Below are positions 34,351-44,014 of a stretch of DNA of 64,000 bases, one piece after another (position 1 is the first letter of the stretch; each line of letters starts with the position of its first letter). The notes beneath the pieces were generated by a model that was given only the letters and a program-made list of their open reading frames with translations, ran no database searches and was not told the origin of the DNA. Origin of the DNA: Achromobacter sp. B7 (GTDB taxonomy: Bacteria > Pseudomonadota > Gammaproteobacteria > Burkholderiales > Burkholderiaceae_B); assembly GCF_003600685.1 (NCBI RefSeq), contig NZ_CP032084.1, positions 186,001 through 250,000 on the forward strand. The letters run 5' to 3'. The position numbers were made by a program, and so were the translations under genes.

Positions 34351-34980
34351 GTGGCTCGCGACATTTCATCCCGTCCGCCCGCGCGCAAGCGCTCGTTGAT
34401 GCCCATGGTGCTGGTGTTCCTGTGTTCGCTGGCGCCCATCGTGGCCGCCTTCGTCGTCTACATGAACCCGCAGTGGTGGCCATCGGATTCCAGCAACTAC
34501 GGCACGCTGGTATCGCCCCAGCGGCCCATGCCCGCCGCCGCCGACCTGAAGCTGACCACCCTGGACGGCAAGCCCTTCGACCTGCAAAGCCTCAAGGGCA
34601 AATGGCTGCTGGTGGCCGCCGACGGCGCCGCCTGCCCCGAAAGCTGCGCGCGCAAGCTCTACATCACGCGCAACACGCATGCCAGTCAGGGCAAGAACGT
34701 GGACCGCCTGGCGCGCGTCTGGTTCATCACCGACGATGCCCCCGTGCCCGAAAAGGTGCTGGAAGCCTATCAAGGCACAGTTATGCTGCGCGTGAACCCG
34801 GACCAGCTTGCGCGCTATCTGCTAGCCCGCGATAGCGCAGCCGGACAGCCGCCGTTGCAGGACCCCATGTGGGTAATCGACCCGCTGGGCAACCTGATGA
34901 TGCAGTACCCTGCCGATGCCGATGGCGTCAAAGTGCGCAAGGACATCAGCAAGCTCGTCTATAACTCGCGCATCGGTTGA
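34351..34980 (+). CDS. Sco-like thioredoxin-fold membrane protein of the cox cluster
   Basis: A 209-residue protein with a GTG start preceded by AGGA. One helix (residues about 17-38) anchors a periplasmic domain that begins like a thioredoxin fold (LTTLDGKPFDLQSLKGKWLL) and has a C95-P-E-S-C99 motif in the place of the Sco copper motif. The Sco copper histidine is not found; the matching region reads DPMWVIDPLGNLMMQY. It could be a redox partner or chaperone for CuA assembly rather than a copper carrier. Located between SURF1 and ctaA. Confidence 0.8.
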   Translation: MARDISSRPPARKRSLMPMVLVFLCSLAPIVAAFVVYMNPQWWPSDSSNYGTLVSPQRPMPAAADLKLTTLDGKPFDLQSLKGKWLLVAADGAACPESCARKLYITRNTHASQGKNVDRLARVWFITDDAPVPEKVLEAYQGTVMLRVNPDQLARYLLARDSAAGQPPLQDPMWVIDPLGNLMMQYPADADGVKVRKDISKLVYNSRIG

Positions 34981-35028
34981 CGGATTTCCCCCGAGGGGCG
35001 CGGGCATTTTCTTTTTTTCCTGGTTGAC

Positions 35029-36063
35029 ATGGAACGCATCAAAGCGCGTTATCGCAAGCTCGTTTTCTTTACCTGGTTCCTGACGCTGGACCTCATCATG
35101 TTCGGCGCGTTCGTGCGCCTGACGGATTCCGGCCTGGGTTGCCCCGACTGGCCCGGCTGCTACGGCAGCGTGACGCCGCTGGGCGCACAGGGCGACATCC
35201 ACCAGGCGTCACAAGCCATGCCGTTCGGCCCGGTGACCATGTCCAAGGCCTGGATCGAAATGATCCACCGCTACGTCGGATCCATCCTGGGCATGCTCAT
35301 CATCGGCATCGTCTACATGGCGTGGCGCTATCGCCGTGAACTGGGCCGGTCGCCCGCGCTGGCCGTGACGACCCTGGTGGCCGTGTGCGTGCAGGGCGCG
35401 TTCGGCGCGTGGACCGTCACGCACAAGCTGATGCCCGCCGTGGTGACGGCCCATCTGGTGTTTGGCTTATCGGTGCTGGCGCTGATGACCTGGTTGTCGG
35501 CGCGTGAACGCCCGCATCTGGCGATCGCGGCGGCGGCCAAGCGCTGGAAGCCGTGGGTGGCGGCGGGCTTCGGCCTGCTGCTGGTGCAGGTGACGCTGGG
35601 CGGCTGGGTCAGCACCAACTACGCGGCGCTGGCCTGCATGGACTTTCCCATGTGCCACGGGCAGTGGGTGCCGGACATGGATTTTCACGGCGGCTATTCC
35701 GTGATCCGTGGCCTGGGTGAACTGCCCTCGGGGGAAATGATCTCGCAACCCGCGCTGACCGCGATTCATTGGGTGCACCGCAATTTTGCCTTCGTCGTGT
35801 TCCTGTACCTGGGCACGCTGGCATGGCGGTTGCGGGCCGAACCGGGCCTGCGCGGCCCGGCCACGCTGATGTTGGCGCTGTTGGCCGCCCAGCTGTTCAC
35901 CGGCCTGACGACCATCTTTTTCCAGTGGCCCTTGCTGATCGCGGTGTTGCACAATGGGGGCGCGGCCGGTTTGACCTTGGCCGCCGTGGTGCTGATGGTG
36001 CGCTTGTCCACGGCGGGAAGCGTGCCGGCAGGGGGCTATGGCCCCAATTCGGTGCGCGTTTAA
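35029..36063 (+). CDS. ctaA: Heme A synthase
   Basis: A 344-residue COX15/CtaA protein with eight helices that oxidises the C8 methyl of heme O to the formyl group of heme A. It has the [17 protein letters not shown] motif near residue 25, the glutamate-histidine pair in [10 protein letters not shown], and the second-half counterparts [20 protein letters not shown] and IHWVHRN. Between ctaB and the Sco-like gene; GG-rich ribosome site is weak. Confidence 0.96.
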   Translation: MERIKARYRKLVFFTWFLTLDLIMFGAFVRLTDSGLGCPDWPGCYGSVTPLGAQGDIHQASQAMPFGPVTMSKAWIEMIHRYVGSILGMLIIGIVYMAWRYRRELGRSPALAVTTLVAVCVQGAFGAWTVTHKLMPAVVTAHLVFGLSVLALMTWLSARERPHLAIAAAAKRWKPWVAAGFGLLLVQVTLGGWVSTNYAALACMDFPMCHGQWVPDMDFHGGYSVIRGLGELPSGEMISQPALTAIHWVHRNFAFVVFLYLGTLAWRLRAEPGLRGPATLMLALLAAQLFTGLTTIFFQWPLLIAVLHNGGAAGLTLAAVVLMVRLSTAGSVPAGGYGPNSVRV

Positions 36064-36076
36064 AATAGGGTCCACT

Positions 36077-36970
36077 ATGACCAGTCTTGCCGCTCCTCAA
36101 CCCGGATTGTTCCGCCAATACCTCGTCCTCACCAAGCCGCGCGTTACGCAGTTGGCGGTGTTTTGCGCGGTCATCGGCATGTTTCTCGCCGTGCCGGGCG
36201 TACCCGATATGCGCCGCGTGCTGTTCGGCACCATCGGCATCTGGCTGCTTGCCGCAGCCGCCTTCGCCATCAATTGCCTGATCGAACAGGAAGTCGACGC
36301 GCGCATGCTGCGCACCGCGCGACGCGCCACCGCGCGTGGCACCATTTCAGCCTTCCAGGTATTGAGCTTGTCCGGCTTGCTGGGCGGCGCGGGCATGTTC
36401 GTGCTGTACACGCTGGTGAACCCGCTGACCATGTGGCTGACGTTTGCCACCTTTGTGGGCTACGCCGTTATCTATACCGTCATCCTCAAGCCGCGTACGC
36501 CGCAGAACATCGTGATCGGTGGCCTGTCGGGCGCGATGCCGCCCGCGTTGGGGTGGGCAGCGGTGGCCGATTCGGTTCCGGCCGAAGCCTGGGTGCTGGT
36601 GCTGATCATCTTCATCTGGACGCCACCGCATTTCTGGGCGCTGGCGCTGTACCGCAACCATGACTACGCCAAGGCCGGCCTGCCCATGCTGCCGGTCACG
36701 CACGGCAACCAGTTCACGCGGCTGCACATCTTGCTCTATAGCGTGGCGCTGGTCGCAACGACGCTGTTGCCCTACGCCATCCGCATGAGCGGCGCACTGT
36801 ATCTGCTGTCGGCGCTGGTGCTGGGCGGCATGTTCGTGTCCTATGCGTGGCGGTTGTACCGCGCCTATAGCGACGAACTGGCGCGCAGCATGTTCCGCTT
36901 TTCCATTCTCTACCTGGCGCTGCTGTTCGGCGCCCTGCTGGTGGACCACTGGGTCGGCCTGCTGCGCTGA
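36077..36970 (+). CDS. ctaB: Protoheme IX farnesyltransferase (heme O synthase)
   Basis: A 297-residue UbiA-type prenyltransferase (nine helices) that adds a farnesyl chain to heme B. The two acidic motifs are present: [18 protein letters not shown] in the first half and the region of [19 protein letters not shown] in the second, together with [11 protein letters not shown]. The ATG at 36077, 13 bases after the ctaA stop, gives the expected start [20 protein letters not shown]. An in-frame upstream start inside ctaA is unlikely. Confidence 0.96.
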   Translation: MTSLAAPQPGLFRQYLVLTKPRVTQLAVFCAVIGMFLAVPGVPDMRRVLFGTIGIWLLAAAAFAINCLIEQEVDARMLRTARRATARGTISAFQVLSLSGLLGGAGMFVLYTLVNPLTMWLTFATFVGYAVIYTVILKPRTPQNIVIGGLSGAMPPALGWAAVADSVPAEAWVLVLIIFIWTPPHFWALALYRNHDYAKAGLPMLPVTHGNQFTRLHILLYSVALVATTLLPYAIRMSGALYLLSALVLGGMFVSYAWRLYRAYSDELARSMFRFSILYLALLFGALLVDHWVGLLR

Positions 36971-36986
36971 CCCCTGGAGGTTGTTG

Positions 36987-37601
36987 ATGTCCGTGTTTTC
37001 CGCCAGCCGCCGGCTGGGCCTGCGCCTTGCCGCCGCCACCGCCGTGACGGTTCTTGCCGGCGCACTTGCCGCCTGCGGCGATGCCGCGCCCAAGTTCAAG
37101 GGCAGCGACATCAGCGGTACCCAACTGGGCCGTGGCATGGAACTGACCGACACCAACGGCAAGAGCCGTCAGCTATCCGACTTTGCCGGCAAGGTGGTGG
37201 TGGTGTTCTTCGGGTTCACGCAGTGCCCCGACGTGTGTCCCACGTCGTTGGCAGAGCTGACCGAGGTGATGAAAAAGCTGGGCCCGGACGCCGACCGCGT
37301 GCAAGTGCTGCTGATTACAGTGGACCCGGAGCGGGACACGCAGGAAGTGCTCAAGCAGTACGTGACGGCATTCGACCCGCGCTTTTTGGGGCTGACCGGC
37401 ACGCCGGATCAGATCAAGAAGGCGGCGGCATCGTTCAAGGCGTACTACGCCAAGGCCCCCACCAAGGACGGCAACTACACGATGGATCACACCGCCGCGT
37501 TCTACCTGATCGATGGCAAGGGCGAATCGCGCGTGCTGGCCAATAACAACCTGGGCGTGGACGCGCTGACCCACGACATCCAGGCGCTGCTCAAGAACTG
37601 A
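36987..37601 (+). CDS. Sco1/SenC copper chaperone, lipoprotein
   Basis: A 204-residue protein delivering copper to the CuA site of CoxB. A lipoprotein signal ends at lipobox LAAC with Cys30. The copper motif is C80-P-D-V-C84 in FFGFTQCPDVCPTSLAEL, and the third ligand is the histidine in YTMDHTAAFYLID. Strong ribosome site CTGGAGG, 6 bases before the ATG. It is the last gene of the assembly operon; the Sco-like protein upstream lacks the histidine, so this is the likely functional Sco. Confidence 0.94.
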   Translation: MSVFSASRRLGLRLAAATAVTVLAGALAACGDAAPKFKGSDISGTQLGRGMELTDTNGKSRQLSDFAGKVVVVFFGFTQCPDVCPTSLAELTEVMKKLGPDADRVQVLLITVDPERDTQEVLKQYVTAFDPRFLGLTGTPDQIKKAAASFKAYYAKAPTKDGNYTMDHTAAFYLIDGKGESRVLANNNLGVDALTHDIQALLKN

Positions 37602-37682
37602 GGCAGTGGTGCCGGAGAAGGATCCGTACAGGGATCCATGCAGGGATCAGTTCGACGATCAGCAGAAAAATACGCAGAAAAA

Positions 37683-37910
37683 TCAGCGGGCCGTAGTGCC
37701 CGCAGCAGCCCAGCCGGCCAACGCCGCCTGGGCTTTTTCATTCAGTTCGGCAACCGCGATGTCGTGGCGGTGCGAAATGATCATCAAGGCATAAGGCGTG
37801 GCCAGCGCCGCCGCTTCCGGGCACAGGCGCGATTCGTCGCCGACAGACGGCGAGACGTTGCGCCAGTAATTGATCGCCTGTTCGAGTTGGGGCAGGGAAA
37901 TGGAATCCAT
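37683..37910 (-). CDS. DUF3717 family small protein
   Basis: A 75-residue soluble protein beginning MDSISLPQLEQAINYWRNVS, followed by a Leu/Ala-rich helical region and CPEAAALATPYALMI. This matches the beta-proteobacterial DUF3717 pattern; no function is known. It converges on sco; short direct repeats (GGGATCC-type at 37620-37650 and CAGAAAAAT twice at 37662-37684) lie between the two stops. Confidence 0.75.
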   Translation of the reverse strand: MDSISLPQLEQAINYWRNVSPSVGDESRLCPEAAALATPYALMIISHRHDIAVAELNEKAQAALAGWAAAGTTAR

Positions 37911-38053
37911 CCGCCTATTGTCCACGAATGCACAAGGCTGTCCACCGCGCCGCGACGCGCTGCAACGCCTGCAAAGAAGCGTCACCATCGCAACATGCCG
38001 AAACCGCGCCCGGGTGCTATACCGATGCCGGTTAGTTACGATGGAGCATCGTC

Positions 38054-38725
38054 ATGAATACATCCACCCGAATTCAAAGCCCGCGCAGCGGCTTGCACCC
38101 GCTGGTTGCGGCAGCCGCCATCGCCGTGATCGTCATGTGCGCAGTGGGCGTGGCCGCGGTGATGGGCTGGTTGCCCTCGCCCTCGGCCAACCCGCACGCC
38201 GATACGCCCGTGGCCGAAGCCGGCCCCGAGAGCGCCAACCTGGCGCCCGCGCCAGAGCCCGCCCCGGCACCGGCTACGCGTCAGGCGCAGCCATCCGCAC
38301 CCCCGACGCAGCAGGCCCGCCCGGCGTCTGCGTCGGCCCCTCGCGCACCCGCGCCCGCTCCGGCGCAGCAGGCTTGCCAGAGCTGTGGCGTGGTGGAAAC
38401 CATCCGCCAGGTCCAGGTGCCGGTCAAGGACAACAGCGATCACCTGGTCGGCACCATCGGTGGCGGCGTGGTGGGCGGCGTAGTGGGTAATCAATTTGGC
38501 GGAGGCAGCGGCAAGACGGCGCTGACGGTGCTTGGCGCAGTCGGCGGTGCTTTGGCAGGCCGCGAAGTTGAGCGTAATATCAGACAGCAACAAACGGTGA
38601 CGCACTATGAGTTGACGGTCCGCATGAGCGACGGCAGTGCGCGCCAGTTTCGCAGCGCGCAGCCGTTTGCTTTTGCGTCCGGCGACCACGTGCGTGTGGA
38701 AAACAACCAGCTGCTGCCCGGATGA
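38054..38725 (+). CDS. Glycine-zipper 2TM protein of the envelope
   Basis: A 223-residue protein: an N-terminal helix (residues about 15-37), a Pro/Ala-rich linker (about 45-105), a CQSCG motif, then a glycine zipper (GTIGGGVVGGVVGNQFGGGS, then GAVGGALAGREVERNI) and a small C-terminal domain. This is the Rick_17kDa_Anti-type layout seen in membrane-associated proteins of beta-proteobacteria. The first helix may be an uncleaved anchor since no lipobox is seen. Function unknown. It stands alone upstream of PhaM. Confidence 0.78.
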   Translation: MNTSTRIQSPRSGLHPLVAAAAIAVIVMCAVGVAAVMGWLPSPSANPHADTPVAEAGPESANLAPAPEPAPAPATRQAQPSAPPTQQARPASASAPRAPAPAPAQQACQSCGVVETIRQVQVPVKDNSDHLVGTIGGGVVGGVVGNQFGGGSGKTALTVLGAVGGALAGREVERNIRQQQTVTHYELTVRMSDGSARQFRSAQPFAFASGDHVRVENNQLLPG

Positions 38726-38763
38726 TCCGCGGCCGGCGGCACTAGTCTTTGGGGAGACCTGGC

Positions 38764-39636
38764 ATGAGCGACCAATTCACCAACCCGTTCGTCCTTCCTG
38801 GCATGGGGCAGAATTCCGATCTGTCGGGCAACCCCTTGCTGGCCAGCATGGAAATGATGCGCCAGGCCTGGGCGGGGTTGACCGGCCCGGGCGGCCTGGC
38901 CAGCAGCCTGCCGATGGCGCCTCCCATGAATCTTGAAGACCTGGACCGCCGTATCGCCGAATTGCGCTCGGTGGAGAACTGGCTGCGCATGAACTTGTCG
39001 ATGCTGTCCTCCACCATTCAAGGCATGGAAGTGCAGCGCTCCACGATCAGCACGCTGCGCGCCTTTGTGGACAGCGCGGCCAGCATGGACATGAACGCCG
39101 TGCGCGATAGCGGCGCGGCCTCGCCGCTGGAAGTGGTGCTGGGTTTGAAGCCCGCGCCGAAGTCCGCCGCCAGGCCGGCATCGTCGGGTTCGTCCGCGTC
39201 ATCATCATCGTCTGCATTCAGCGCGCGCGATGACAAGCCTCAAGACGCGCCGCCAGCCGATGCCACTGCGGACGCCACCAACGCCACCAACCCCAACAAC
39301 GCGGCCGCGTCCGAATCTGCCGGGCCGGGCATGACCGAGCAGATGGGCGCCGCCGCCCAGTCCGCCTCCAAGGCCTGGTGGGATCTGCTGCAGCAGCAGT
39401 TCAACCAGATCGCCGCCGCCACCGCCGCGTCCATGCCGACCAACCCCGCCGCGCCAACGGCCGGTGACGACGCCGGTCAATCCAAACCCAAGGACACCAA
39501 GGCCGCCGCCAAGTCCGAGCCCAAGGCTTCCAAGCCCGCCGCCCGCAAGACCGCGGCCAAGTCCGCTTCGAAGAGCGCCGCCAAGACCGCTCCTCGGGCC
39601 TCCAAGAAAACCGGGCCTGCCGACGGCAAGCCCTGA
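38764..39636 (+). CDS. PhaM-family polyhydroxyalkanoate granule protein
   Basis: A 290-residue protein. The N-terminal part (MEMMRQAWAGL, then MNLEDLDRRIAELRSVENWL) is the PhaM pattern. In Ralstonia PhaM activates PHB synthase and links granules to the nucleoid. The rest is low complexity, and the last 55 residues are Lys/Ala/Ser/Pro-rich (KPAARKTAAKSASKSAAKT), a histone-H1-like DNA-binding tail. GGAGACC precedes the ATG. No pha synthase gene is in the window. Confidence 0.83.
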   Translation: MSDQFTNPFVLPGMGQNSDLSGNPLLASMEMMRQAWAGLTGPGGLASSLPMAPPMNLEDLDRRIAELRSVENWLRMNLSMLSSTIQGMEVQRSTISTLRAFVDSAASMDMNAVRDSGAASPLEVVLGLKPAPKSAARPASSGSSASSSSSAFSARDDKPQDAPPADATADATNATNPNNAAASESAGPGMTEQMGAAAQSASKAWWDLLQQQFNQIAAATAASMPTNPAAPTAGDDAGQSKPKDTKAAAKSEPKASKPAARKTAAKSASKSAAKTAPRASKKTGPADGKP

Positions 39637-39702
39637 TCTCCTTCCAATCGACTCGCGTCGGTCGCAAGGCCGTTTGCGCCGTCTCTTAACCTATCTGAAC
39701 CT

Positions 39703-41076
39703 ATGCTTAATGTAGTGATCCTCGCCGCCGGACTGGGCAAACGCATGCAGTCCAACCTTCCCAAAGTGCTGCACACGCTGGCCGGCAAACCCATGCTGGC
39801 CCATGTGCTGGACAGCGCGCGGCAGCTGAAACCCGCGCGCATCATCGTTGTGGTGGGCCACGGCGCGGACCGCGTCAAACAGGACTTTGAAGGCCAGCCG
39901 GATCTGCACTTCGTGTTGCAGCAGCCGCAGCAAGGCACCGGCCACGCCGTGCAGCAGGCGGTGCCGCTGCTGCAAGAAGGCAATGGCAAGGACGATGTCA
40001 CGCTGGTGCTGTACGGCGACGTGCCGCTGGTGCAGCCCGACACGCTGCAACGCCTGCTGGATGCGCGCGGCGCGGGCGCCGCCGTCTTGACCGAAGTGCT
40101 GGACGATTCCACCGGCTATGGCCGCATCGTGCGCGATGACAAGGGCAACGTGTGCCGCATCGTTGAACACAAGGATGCGTCGGACGCCGAACACGCCATC
40201 AAGGAAGTGAACACCGGCATCCTGACCGCGCCGACCGCCAAGCTGAAAGACTGGCTGACCCGCATCGACAACAAGAATGCGCAAGGCGAGTACTACCTGA
40301 CCGACGTGGTGGGCCTGGCCGTGGCCGATGGCGTGCCCGTGGGCGCGGCGCAGCCGGGCGCGGGCTGGGAAACGCTGGGCGTGAACAGCCGCGTGCAGCA
40401 GGCCGAACTGGAACGCCGCTGGCAGGGCGAACAGGCCCGCCGCCAGCTTGAAGCCGGCGTCACGCTGGCCGACCCGGCCCGTTTCGACGTGCGCGGCACG
40501 CTGTCTTGCGGGCGCGATGTGTTCATCGACGTGGGCTGCGTATTCGAAGGCAACGTCACGCTGGCGGACGGCGTGCGTGTCGGCCCGCATTGCGTGTTGC
40601 GCGACGTCAGCGTCGGCGCGGGCACGCAGATTGAAGCGTTCAGCCATTTGCAGCAGGCCGAAGTGGGCCGCGATGCGCGCGTGGGTCCGTATGCCCGCCT
40701 GCGTCCGGGCGCTGAATTGGGCGACCGCAGCCATGTGGGCAACTTCGTCGAAATCAAAAAGAGCGTGCTGGGCGCCGACAGCAAGGCCAACCACCTGGCC
40801 TACATCGGCGATGCCGACATTGGCGAACGCGTCAACGTGGGCGCGGGCACCATCACCTGCAATTACGATGGCGTGAACAAGCACCGCACCGTCATCGAAG
40901 ACGACGCCTTCATCGGCTCGGACACGCAGTTGGTGGCCCCGGTGCGCGTCGGCCGTGGCGCCACGCTGGGCGCCGGCACCACGCTTACCCGGGATGCGCC
41001 GGCCGACAAGCTGACCGTCTCGCGCGCCAAGCAGCTTACCGTTGAGGGTTGGCAGCGTCCCGCGAAGAAGTCGTGA
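39703..41076 (+). CDS. glmU: Bifunctional GlmU (UDP-GlcNAc pyrophosphorylase / glucosamine-1-P acetyltransferase)
   Basis: A 457-residue enzyme making UDP-GlcNAc, the precursor of peptidoglycan, LPS and the capsule. The N-terminal uridyltransferase has [20 protein letters not shown] and [10 protein letters not shown]. The C-terminal left-handed beta-helix acetyltransferase has [14 protein letters not shown], then [11 protein letters not shown] and [13 protein letters not shown]. Its stop overlaps the start of the following MFS gene by one base (TGATG). glmM is absent here. Confidence 0.97.
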   Translation: MLNVVILAAGLGKRMQSNLPKVLHTLAGKPMLAHVLDSARQLKPARIIVVVGHGADRVKQDFEGQPDLHFVLQQPQQGTGHAVQQAVPLLQEGNGKDDVTLVLYGDVPLVQPDTLQRLLDARGAGAAVLTEVLDDSTGYGRIVRDDKGNVCRIVEHKDASDAEHAIKEVNTGILTAPTAKLKDWLTRIDNKNAQGEYYLTDVVGLAVADGVPVGAAQPGAGWETLGVNSRVQQAELERRWQGEQARRQLEAGVTLADPARFDVRGTLSCGRDVFIDVGCVFEGNVTLADGVRVGPHCVLRDVSVGAGTQIEAFSHLQQAEVGRDARVGPYARLRPGAELGDRSHVGNFVEIKKSVLGADSKANHLAYIGDADIGERVNVGAGTITCNYDGVNKHRTVIEDDAFIGSDTQLVAPVRVGRGATLGAGTTLTRDAPADKLTVSRAKQLTVEGWQRPAKKS

Positions 41077-42590
41077 TGGCGCAGAACGACCCTGCCTCGG
41101 ACAACGCCTCGGGCGGCCCCCGGGGCGCTTCCAACAGCAGCGCCAACGGCGGCCCCAACAGCAGCCCCAGCGGCAGCGCCAACAGCAGCCCCAACAGCAG
41201 CCCAAACAGCAGCGCCAACAGCAGCCCCAACGGCAGCGCCAAAAGCGCGCTGCCCGACGGCTTGCCGGCGCCGCGTCGGTACTGGGCGGCCGCCACCGTC
41301 ATGACAGGGATCAGCCTGTCGGTGCTGGACACCACCATCGCCAACGTGGCCTTGCCCACGATTTCCGTCGACCTGAACGCATCCCCGGCGCAGGCCGTGT
41401 GGATCGTCAACGCCTACAACCTGGCGGTGGTGATGGCGCTGCTGCCGCTGTCGGCGCTGGCCGAACGCATCGGCTTTCGCCGCATGTTCACCTTCGGCCT
41501 GATCCTGTTCACGCTGGCATCGCTAGGCTGTGCGCTGGCCGGCACGCTGTGGCAGCTGACCGCCGCGCGCGTGTTCCAGGGCGTGGGCGCCGCCACGCTG
41601 ATGTGCATGTTCGGTGGCCTCGTGCGCAACATCTATCCGCTGCACATGCTGGGCCGAGGCATCAGCATCAACGCCACCACGGTGGCCGTGATGTCGGTGC
41701 TTGGGCCCACCATCGGGTCCGCCATCCTGTCGGTGGCCCCGTGGCCGTGGATCTTCGCCGTCAATCTTCCGATCTGCGTGCTGGCCATGTTCGGCCTGCG
41801 CCACCTGCCCGAAGTGCCGCGCAACGATGTGAAGCTGGACTGGATCAGCGCCTTGCTGTGCATGGCGACGCTGGGCGTCTTCATTTCCGGCGTCGACATG
41901 ATGGGGCAGGATCTGCTGCGCGGTATCGGCCTGGTGGCCATTGCGACCGTGGCGGGGCTGGTGCTGGTGCGCCGCGCGCGCAAGCAGCCGGCGCCGCTGG
42001 TGCCGGTGGACCTGCTGCGCATCCGGCCACTGGCCTTTGCCGTGGGGGCGTCCGCCTGCACGTTCGCCGCGCAGATGGCGTCGTATGTCTCGCTGCCGTT
42101 CTATTTCCAGCAGGTGCTGGGCCGGCCCTATCTGGAAGTGGGCATGCTGATGGGCGCCTGGCCCGTGGGCACGGCCATCATCGCCCCGCTGGCGGGCCGC
42201 CTGTCTGACCGCTACTCGGCCGCCACCTTGAGCGGCGTGGGGGCGGCGACGATGGTGATCGGCATGCTGTGGCTGACCTTGTTGCCGGCCACGGTGTCCA
42301 ACTGGCCCATCGTGGCCGGCATGTTCGTGGCGGGCGTGGGCTTCGGCTTCTTCCAGACCCCGAACAACCGCGCCATGCTGTCGGCCGCGCCCCGCTCTCG
42401 CAGCGGCGCGGCCGGCGGCTTGCAGGCCACCACGCGCGTTTTCGGCCAAAGTTTCGGCACCGCGCTGGTGGCCATCGCGTTCAGCGTCAGCCTGGCGCAT
42501 GGCCCCGGGCTGGCGCTGGTGCTGGGCACCATTTGCGCGGCGCTGGCGGTGGTGGTGAATACGGTTCGATTCAACAAACTGCGTGCCTAG
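41076..42590 (+). CDS. DHA2-family MFS drug transporter
   Basis: A 504-residue protein of the 14-helix DHA2 (EmrB/QacA) group; LDTTIANVALPTISVDL (motif D1) and RRMFTFGLILFTLASLGCAL are visible. The first 58 residues are a soluble tail of Asn/Ser/Pro/Ala/Gly repeats encoded by nine 12-base units. The ATG at 41076 overlaps the glmU stop, so the gene is translationally coupled to glmU. No membrane-fusion partner is adjacent. Substrate unknown. Confidence 0.9.
   Translation: MAQNDPASDNASGGPRGASNSSANGGPNSSPSGSANSSPNSSPNSSANSSPNGSAKSALPDGLPAPRRYWAAATVMTGISLSVLDTTIANVALPTISVDLNASPAQAVWIVNAYNLAVVMALLPLSALAERIGFRRMFTFGLILFTLASLGCALAGTLWQLTAARVFQGVGAATLMCMFGGLVRNIYPLHMLGRGISINATTVAVMSVLGPTIGSAILSVAPWPWIFAVNLPICVLAMFGLRHLPEVPRNDVKLDWISALLCMATLGVFISGVDMMGQDLLRGIGLVAIATVAGLVLVRRARKQPAPLVPVDLLRIRPLAFAVGASACTFAAQMASYVSLPFYFQQVLGRPYLEVGMLMGAWPVGTAIIAPLAGRLSDRYSAATLSGVGAATMVIGMLWLTLLPATVSNWPIVAGMFVAGVGFGFFQTPNNRAMLSAAPRSRSGAAGGLQATTRVFGQSFGTALVAIAFSVSLAHGPGLALVLGTICAALAVVVNTVRFNKLRA
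41133..41240 (+). repeat. 12-bp coding tandem repeat in the MFS gene, nine copies
   Basis: Nine head-to-tail units of consensus AACAGCAGCCCC encode the four-residue unit N-S-S-P/A (variants with G). Perfect 12-base period, some units identical. In-frame repeats change length by slippage without frameshift. Confidence 0.9.
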
Positions 42591-42611
42591 CGGCCGTTGC
42601 GCCCCTGGGTC

Positions 42612-42637
42612 CCGGCCGCTTCTATAATGGCGGCCGG
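42612..42637. promoter_or_regulatory. Palindrome enclosing the ugd -10 box
   Basis: CCGGCCGC-N10-GCGGCCGG is a perfect 8-bp inverted repeat whose spacer contains TATAAT (42623-42628). A repressor bound here would mask the -10 box. It could instead be a read-through barrier for the upstream MFS gene. Confidence 0.5.
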
Positions 42638-42661
42638 CGCCTGCTTCCCTTTGCCAGGCGC
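42637..42661 (+). other. Leader hairpin upstream of ugd
   Basis: GCGCCTG and CAGGCGC form a 7-bp stem with an 11-nt loop in the ugd leader, 30 bases before the ATG. Possible control of translation or weak terminator of the MFS gene. Confidence 0.35.
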
Positions 42662-42691
42662 GCGAAATTCCTTATTTGAAGGCGTGCAGGC

Positions 42692-44014
42692 ATGAAAATC
42701 ACGGTCGTGGGTACCGGTTACGTTGGGTTGGTGTCGGGAGCGTGCCTGGCCGACATGGGCAACGACGTCATGTGTCTGGACCTGGACGAGGCAAAAATCG
42801 CCCTCCTGCGCCAGGGTGGCATCCCGATCTACGAGCCCGGCCTGGAAGACCTGGTCCGCCGCAACGTGCAGGCGGGCCGCCTGCAATTCACGGACGACGT
42901 CGCGCAGAGCGTGGCCTTTGGCGACGTGCAGTTCATTGCCGTGGGCACCCCGCCTGGCGAAGACGGCTCGGCCGACCTGAAGTACGTGCTGGCGGCCGCG
43001 CAGAACATCGCGCGCCACATGACGTCGCGCAAGCTGATCGTGGACAAGTCCACCGTGCCGGTGGGCACCGCCGACAAGGTGCGCGCCGTGGTGGCCAAGG
43101 AACTGGACGCGCGCGGGGTCGACATCCCCTTCAGCGTGGCGTCCAACCCCGAATTCCTGAAGGAAGGCGCGGCCATCAATGACTTCATGAGCCCCGACCG
43201 CGTAATCGTCGGCGCCGACGACGACTACACCGTCGGCGTCATGCGCCGCATCTACGAGCCCTTCCAGCGCACGCACGACCGCCTGATGGTGATGGACGTG
43301 CGTTCGGCCGAGCTGACCAAGTACGCCGCCAACGCCATGCTGGCCACGCGTATCTCGTTCATGAACGAAATGGCGAACCTGGCCGAAGCGCTGGGCGCCG
43401 ACATCGAGCAGGTGCGCCGTGGCATCGGCGCGGACCCGCGCATCGGCTACCACTTCCTGTACCCGGGCGCCGGCTACGGCGGTTCCTGCTTTCCGAAAGA
43501 CGTGCAGGCGCTGGTCAATACGGCCGCCGAGAATTCACTGCCGATGCGCGTCATCGAAGCGGCCGAAGCCGCCAACCACGCGCAGAAATTCCGCTTGTCC
43601 GAAAAGCTGGTTGCGCGCTACGGCGAAGACCTGCGCGGCCGCAAGATCGCGTTGTGGGGCCTGTCCTTCAAGCCCAACACCGACGACATGCGTGAGGCGC
43701 CCAGCCTGACCGTCATTGCCGAACTGACCCGGCGCGGCGCCGAAGTGCGCGCCTACGACCCCGTTGCCATGCACGAGGCCGCCCGCGTGATGGTCGGGCA
43801 GCCCGGCATCAGTTTCGCCACCGATATGTACGACGCGCTGGACGGCGCCGACGCACTGCTGATCGCCACGGAATGGAAAGTCTTCCGCGCCCCGGACTTC
43901 GACCGCGTGAAGGCCCTGCTGAAAACGCCGCTGATCATCGACGGCCGCAACCTCTACACGCCGGCCGACGTGCGCGGCATGGGCTTCGAGTATTCCGGTA
44001 TCGGACGCGCATGA
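42692..44014 (+). CDS. ugd: UDP-glucose 6-dehydrogenase
   Basis: A 440-residue NAD-dependent enzyme that oxidises UDP-glucose to UDP-glucuronate for surface polysaccharides. The Rossmann motif [19 protein letters not shown] is at the N-terminus, and the catalytic cysteine in [13 protein letters not shown]. The C-terminal segment [16 protein letters not shown] is typical. Its stop overlaps the start of a GT4 glycosyltransferase (ATGA), so the two act together. A second, different nucleotide-sugar dehydrogenase lies at 54.1 kb. Confidence 0.96.
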   Translation: MKITVVGTGYVGLVSGACLADMGNDVMCLDLDEAKIALLRQGGIPIYEPGLEDLVRRNVQAGRLQFTDDVAQSVAFGDVQFIAVGTPPGEDGSADLKYVLAAAQNIARHMTSRKLIVDKSTVPVGTADKVRAVVAKELDARGVDIPFSVASNPEFLKEGAAINDFMSPDRVIVGADDDYTVGVMRRIYEPFQRTHDRLMVMDVRSAELTKYAANAMLATRISFMNEMANLAEALGADIEQVRRGIGADPRIGYHFLYPGAGYGGSCFPKDVQALVNTAAENSLPMRVIEAAEAANHAQKFRLSEKLVARYGEDLRGRKIALWGLSFKPNTDDMREAPSLTVIAELTRRGAEVRAYDPVAMHEAARVMVGQPGISFATDMYDALDGADALLIATEWKVFRAPDFDRVKALLKTPLIIDGRNLYTPADVRGMGFEYSGIGRA

